Positions 20,136 to 21,284 of a stretch of DNA of 21,284 bases are shown here, one piece after another (the stretch's first letter is position 1; each line of letters opens with the position of its first letter). The stretch spans positions 1 to 21,284 of the forward strand of contig JAJZKX010000005.1 of NCBI GenBank assembly GCA_021850745.1. Direction: 5' to 3'. The notes beneath the pieces are model-generated. The model was given only the letters and a program-made list of their open reading frames with translations. It did no database searches and was not told the DNA's origin. Source of the stretch: Thermoplasmata archaeon (GTDB lineage Archaea > Thermoplasmatota > Thermoplasmata > Thermoplasmatales > Thermoplasmataceae). The translations under genes were made by a program, and so were the position numbers.

Positions 20136-21284
20136 ATGAATGAGAGGATTTTCTACGCAGCCATCACGGCTATAATTGTTCTTGGCGGAATTGGAATAGG
20201 GGTAGCATACCACGATAGTGTGGCCGCAGCACCCTCGAGCCCATCCAGCCCTGGATCCAGCAGTACTCAGGCCACAACTGTGCAGCCTTACCAGTTGACA
20301 CTTGTAATAACTACCCAGAATTACTTCAACGCAACCGCGGGCCAGCAGCCAGCCTTCTTTGTGCTGCAGAATAACACCCTTCTGTCTTCTGAGAACATAA
20401 AACTGCCAGCCAATGTTCCAATACAGCTGACCATAAGGAATTATGACGATGGAGCTGCCGCCACCAACAGCACTTACAGCAAGGTGGTCGGAACCTACAA
20501 CGACCAGGTGTCTGTTTACAACGAGACACTCATACAGTCTTATGCAATTGACCCCACTTCTACAGCAGCATCAGGCATAGCCATTACAGGTGGGATTACC
20601 ACAACATATGTGGACAACAACTCCATTTCACACACATTTACAATATTCAGCAACACAACACACAACGTCGTTGTAAATGTTCCAATAATGGCTTCTACAG
20701 TAGAGCAGACGACTTTCATCCTCAACCAGCCTGGAGGATACTACTGGCAGTGCGAGGCAGGATGCGGCGATCCTAATGGCTTTACAGGCGCAATGTCGAC
20801 CCCTGGATGGATGACAGGGTACGTGAACGTTGCTAACATGAGCCTTTCAAAACAGCCATATAACTTGAATCTCATCGTGGTCCCGCACCAGCCTTGGAAT
20901 GCCAGCGCTGGTGAGCACCAGCCAGCATTCATTGTGCTGTCCAACGGTGCACTTTCCTCAAGCGCAAACATTTCACTCCCCGCCAACACTGAGATTGAAA
21001 CCAACATATTCAACTTCGACACATGGGGCCCGCTTGCACAGGACTCATATGCAAACGTAACTGGCACAGTTGGAGGGAAGGTCTTCTACCTGAACGACAG
21101 CATGGTTAATTCGACTGTGACAGGAAGCCAGGCAAACCCAACGGGGATATCAGTCAGCGGAGGCCAGTGGGCATCTACTGTGCCAGTTGCACAGGTTTCC
21201 CACACATTCACTATAGCCCTCGGCTCCAGCAACATCAACATCCCAATTGCAGACAGCTCAACCGTTTCCACATCATTCTACATA
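20136..21284 (+). CDS. Membrane-anchored protein with two tandem cupredoxin-like domains, 3' end cut by window edge
   Basis: Open from ATG 20136 to the window end (383 residues). Residues 5-25 form a signal anchor (IFYAAITAIIVLGGIGIGVAY), followed by a Ser/Pro linker. Two homologous repeats follow, starting at residues 52 (YQLTLVITT) and 242 (YNLNLIVVP), a period of 190. Both contain QPAFFVLQNN or QPAFIVLSNG, then IKLPAN or ISLPAN, and SHTFTI with His166 and His356 exactly 190 apart. Repeat 1 ends YYWQCEAGCGDPNGFTGAM, then TPGWMTGYVNV: Cys206, Cys210 and Met residues placed like the metal-ligand loop of cupredoxins or CuA domains (His...C-x3-C...Met). The usual second His is missing or replaced. 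Many N-x-S/T sequons. I infer an extracellular copper-binding or electron-transfer protein of acidophilic archaea; the exact family is uncertain. Repeat 2's ligand loop lies beyond the window. Confidence 0.82.
   Translation, partial: MNERIFYAAITAIIVLGGIGIGVAYHDSVAAAPSSPSSPGSSSTQATTVQPYQLTLVITTQNYFNATAGQQPAFFVLQNNTLLSSENIKLPANVPIQLTIRNYDDGAAATNSTYSKVVGTYNDQVSVYNETLIQSYAIDPTSTAASGIAITGGITTTYVDNNSISHTFTIFSNTTHNVVVNVPIMASTVEQTTFILNQPGGYYWQCEAGCGDPNGFTGAMSTPGWMTGYVNVANMSLSKQPYNLNLIVVPHQPWNASAGEHQPAFIVLSNGALSSSANISLPANTEIETNIFNFDTWGPLAQDSYANVTGTVGGKVFYLNDSMVNSTVTGSQANPTGISVSGGQWASTVPVAQVSHTFTIALGSSNINIPIADSSTVSTSFYI

Noticed and set aside
20540..21271. Three minus-strand frames of 61-108 codons at the right end
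   Set aside because: They are antisense to the cupredoxin-like protein, whose + frame is open to the window end, has a strong ribosome binding site and shows a clear internal repeat.
1..21284. CRISPR array, insertion sequence, toxin-antitoxin or defence system
   Set aside because: No regularly spaced repeats, transposase motifs, cas-like proteins or defence-type domains were seen on either strand.

Overview
The window looks like archaeal chromosome from the Thermoplasmatales or a close relative. The evidence is a set of archaeal genes (SRP54, a TFS-type transcript cleavage factor, two geranylgeranyl reductase-family proteins, an archaeal 2-amino-3-ketobutyrate CoA ligase), TATA boxes about 24-34 bp before many start codons (short-leader or leaderless mRNAs), archaeal-type serine tRNAs, and secreted Asn/Ser/Thr-rich proteins full of N-x-S/T sequons. 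The genus cannot be fixed from sequence reading alone. I see no insertion sequence, integrase, CRISPR array or phage gene.

Layout. 1-800 (-): 5' part of a stomatin/SPFH membrane protein. 992-1642 (+): COG2236-type phosphoribosyltransferase, convergent with carbamate kinase (1648-2577, -). 2727-3542 (+): MqnD-like menaquinone enzyme. 3791-4984 (+): glycine C-acetyltransferase (kbl). 5093-5929 (+): a 41-residue Cys-rich protein missed by length filters, then sfsA. 6185-11108 (+): a tight carA-carB-nth operon with TGATG stop/start overlaps. 11230-11466 (+): a two-TM small protein. 11563-13008 (-) and 13204-14334 (+): two divergently transcribed geranylgeranyl reductase-family flavoproteins. 14331-15701 (-): SRP54. 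15768-16082 (-): TFS. 16165-16584 (+): CoA-binding protein. Then tRNA-Ser(CGA), an Lrp/AsnC regulator and tRNA-Ser(GGA). 17762-19792 (+): a large secreted glycoprotein candidate. A 343-bp gene-free stretch with four inverted repeats follows. 20136 to the window end (+): a membrane-anchored protein with two tandem cupredoxin-like domains, cut by the window edge.

The left two thirds is mostly housekeeping: carbamoyl phosphate synthesis (carAB) and its breakdown or recycling (carbamate kinase), threonine/glycine catabolism (kbl), a respiratory quinone step (mqnD), saturation of archaeal lipids (GGRs), membrane targeting (SRP54) and transcription fidelity (TFS). The right end is a cell-surface region of two exported, sequon-rich proteins. 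The second may bind copper and could link to respiration or surface electron transfer. This end is the least explained part of the window.

The best leads are the tandem cupredoxin-like protein with its altered C-x3-C site, the inverted-repeat-dense spacer before it, the leaderless Cys-rich small gene ahead of sfsA, the degenerate second GGR, and a TAAACATTGTTT motif lying on the TATA boxes of both the GGR and the Lrp-family gene.
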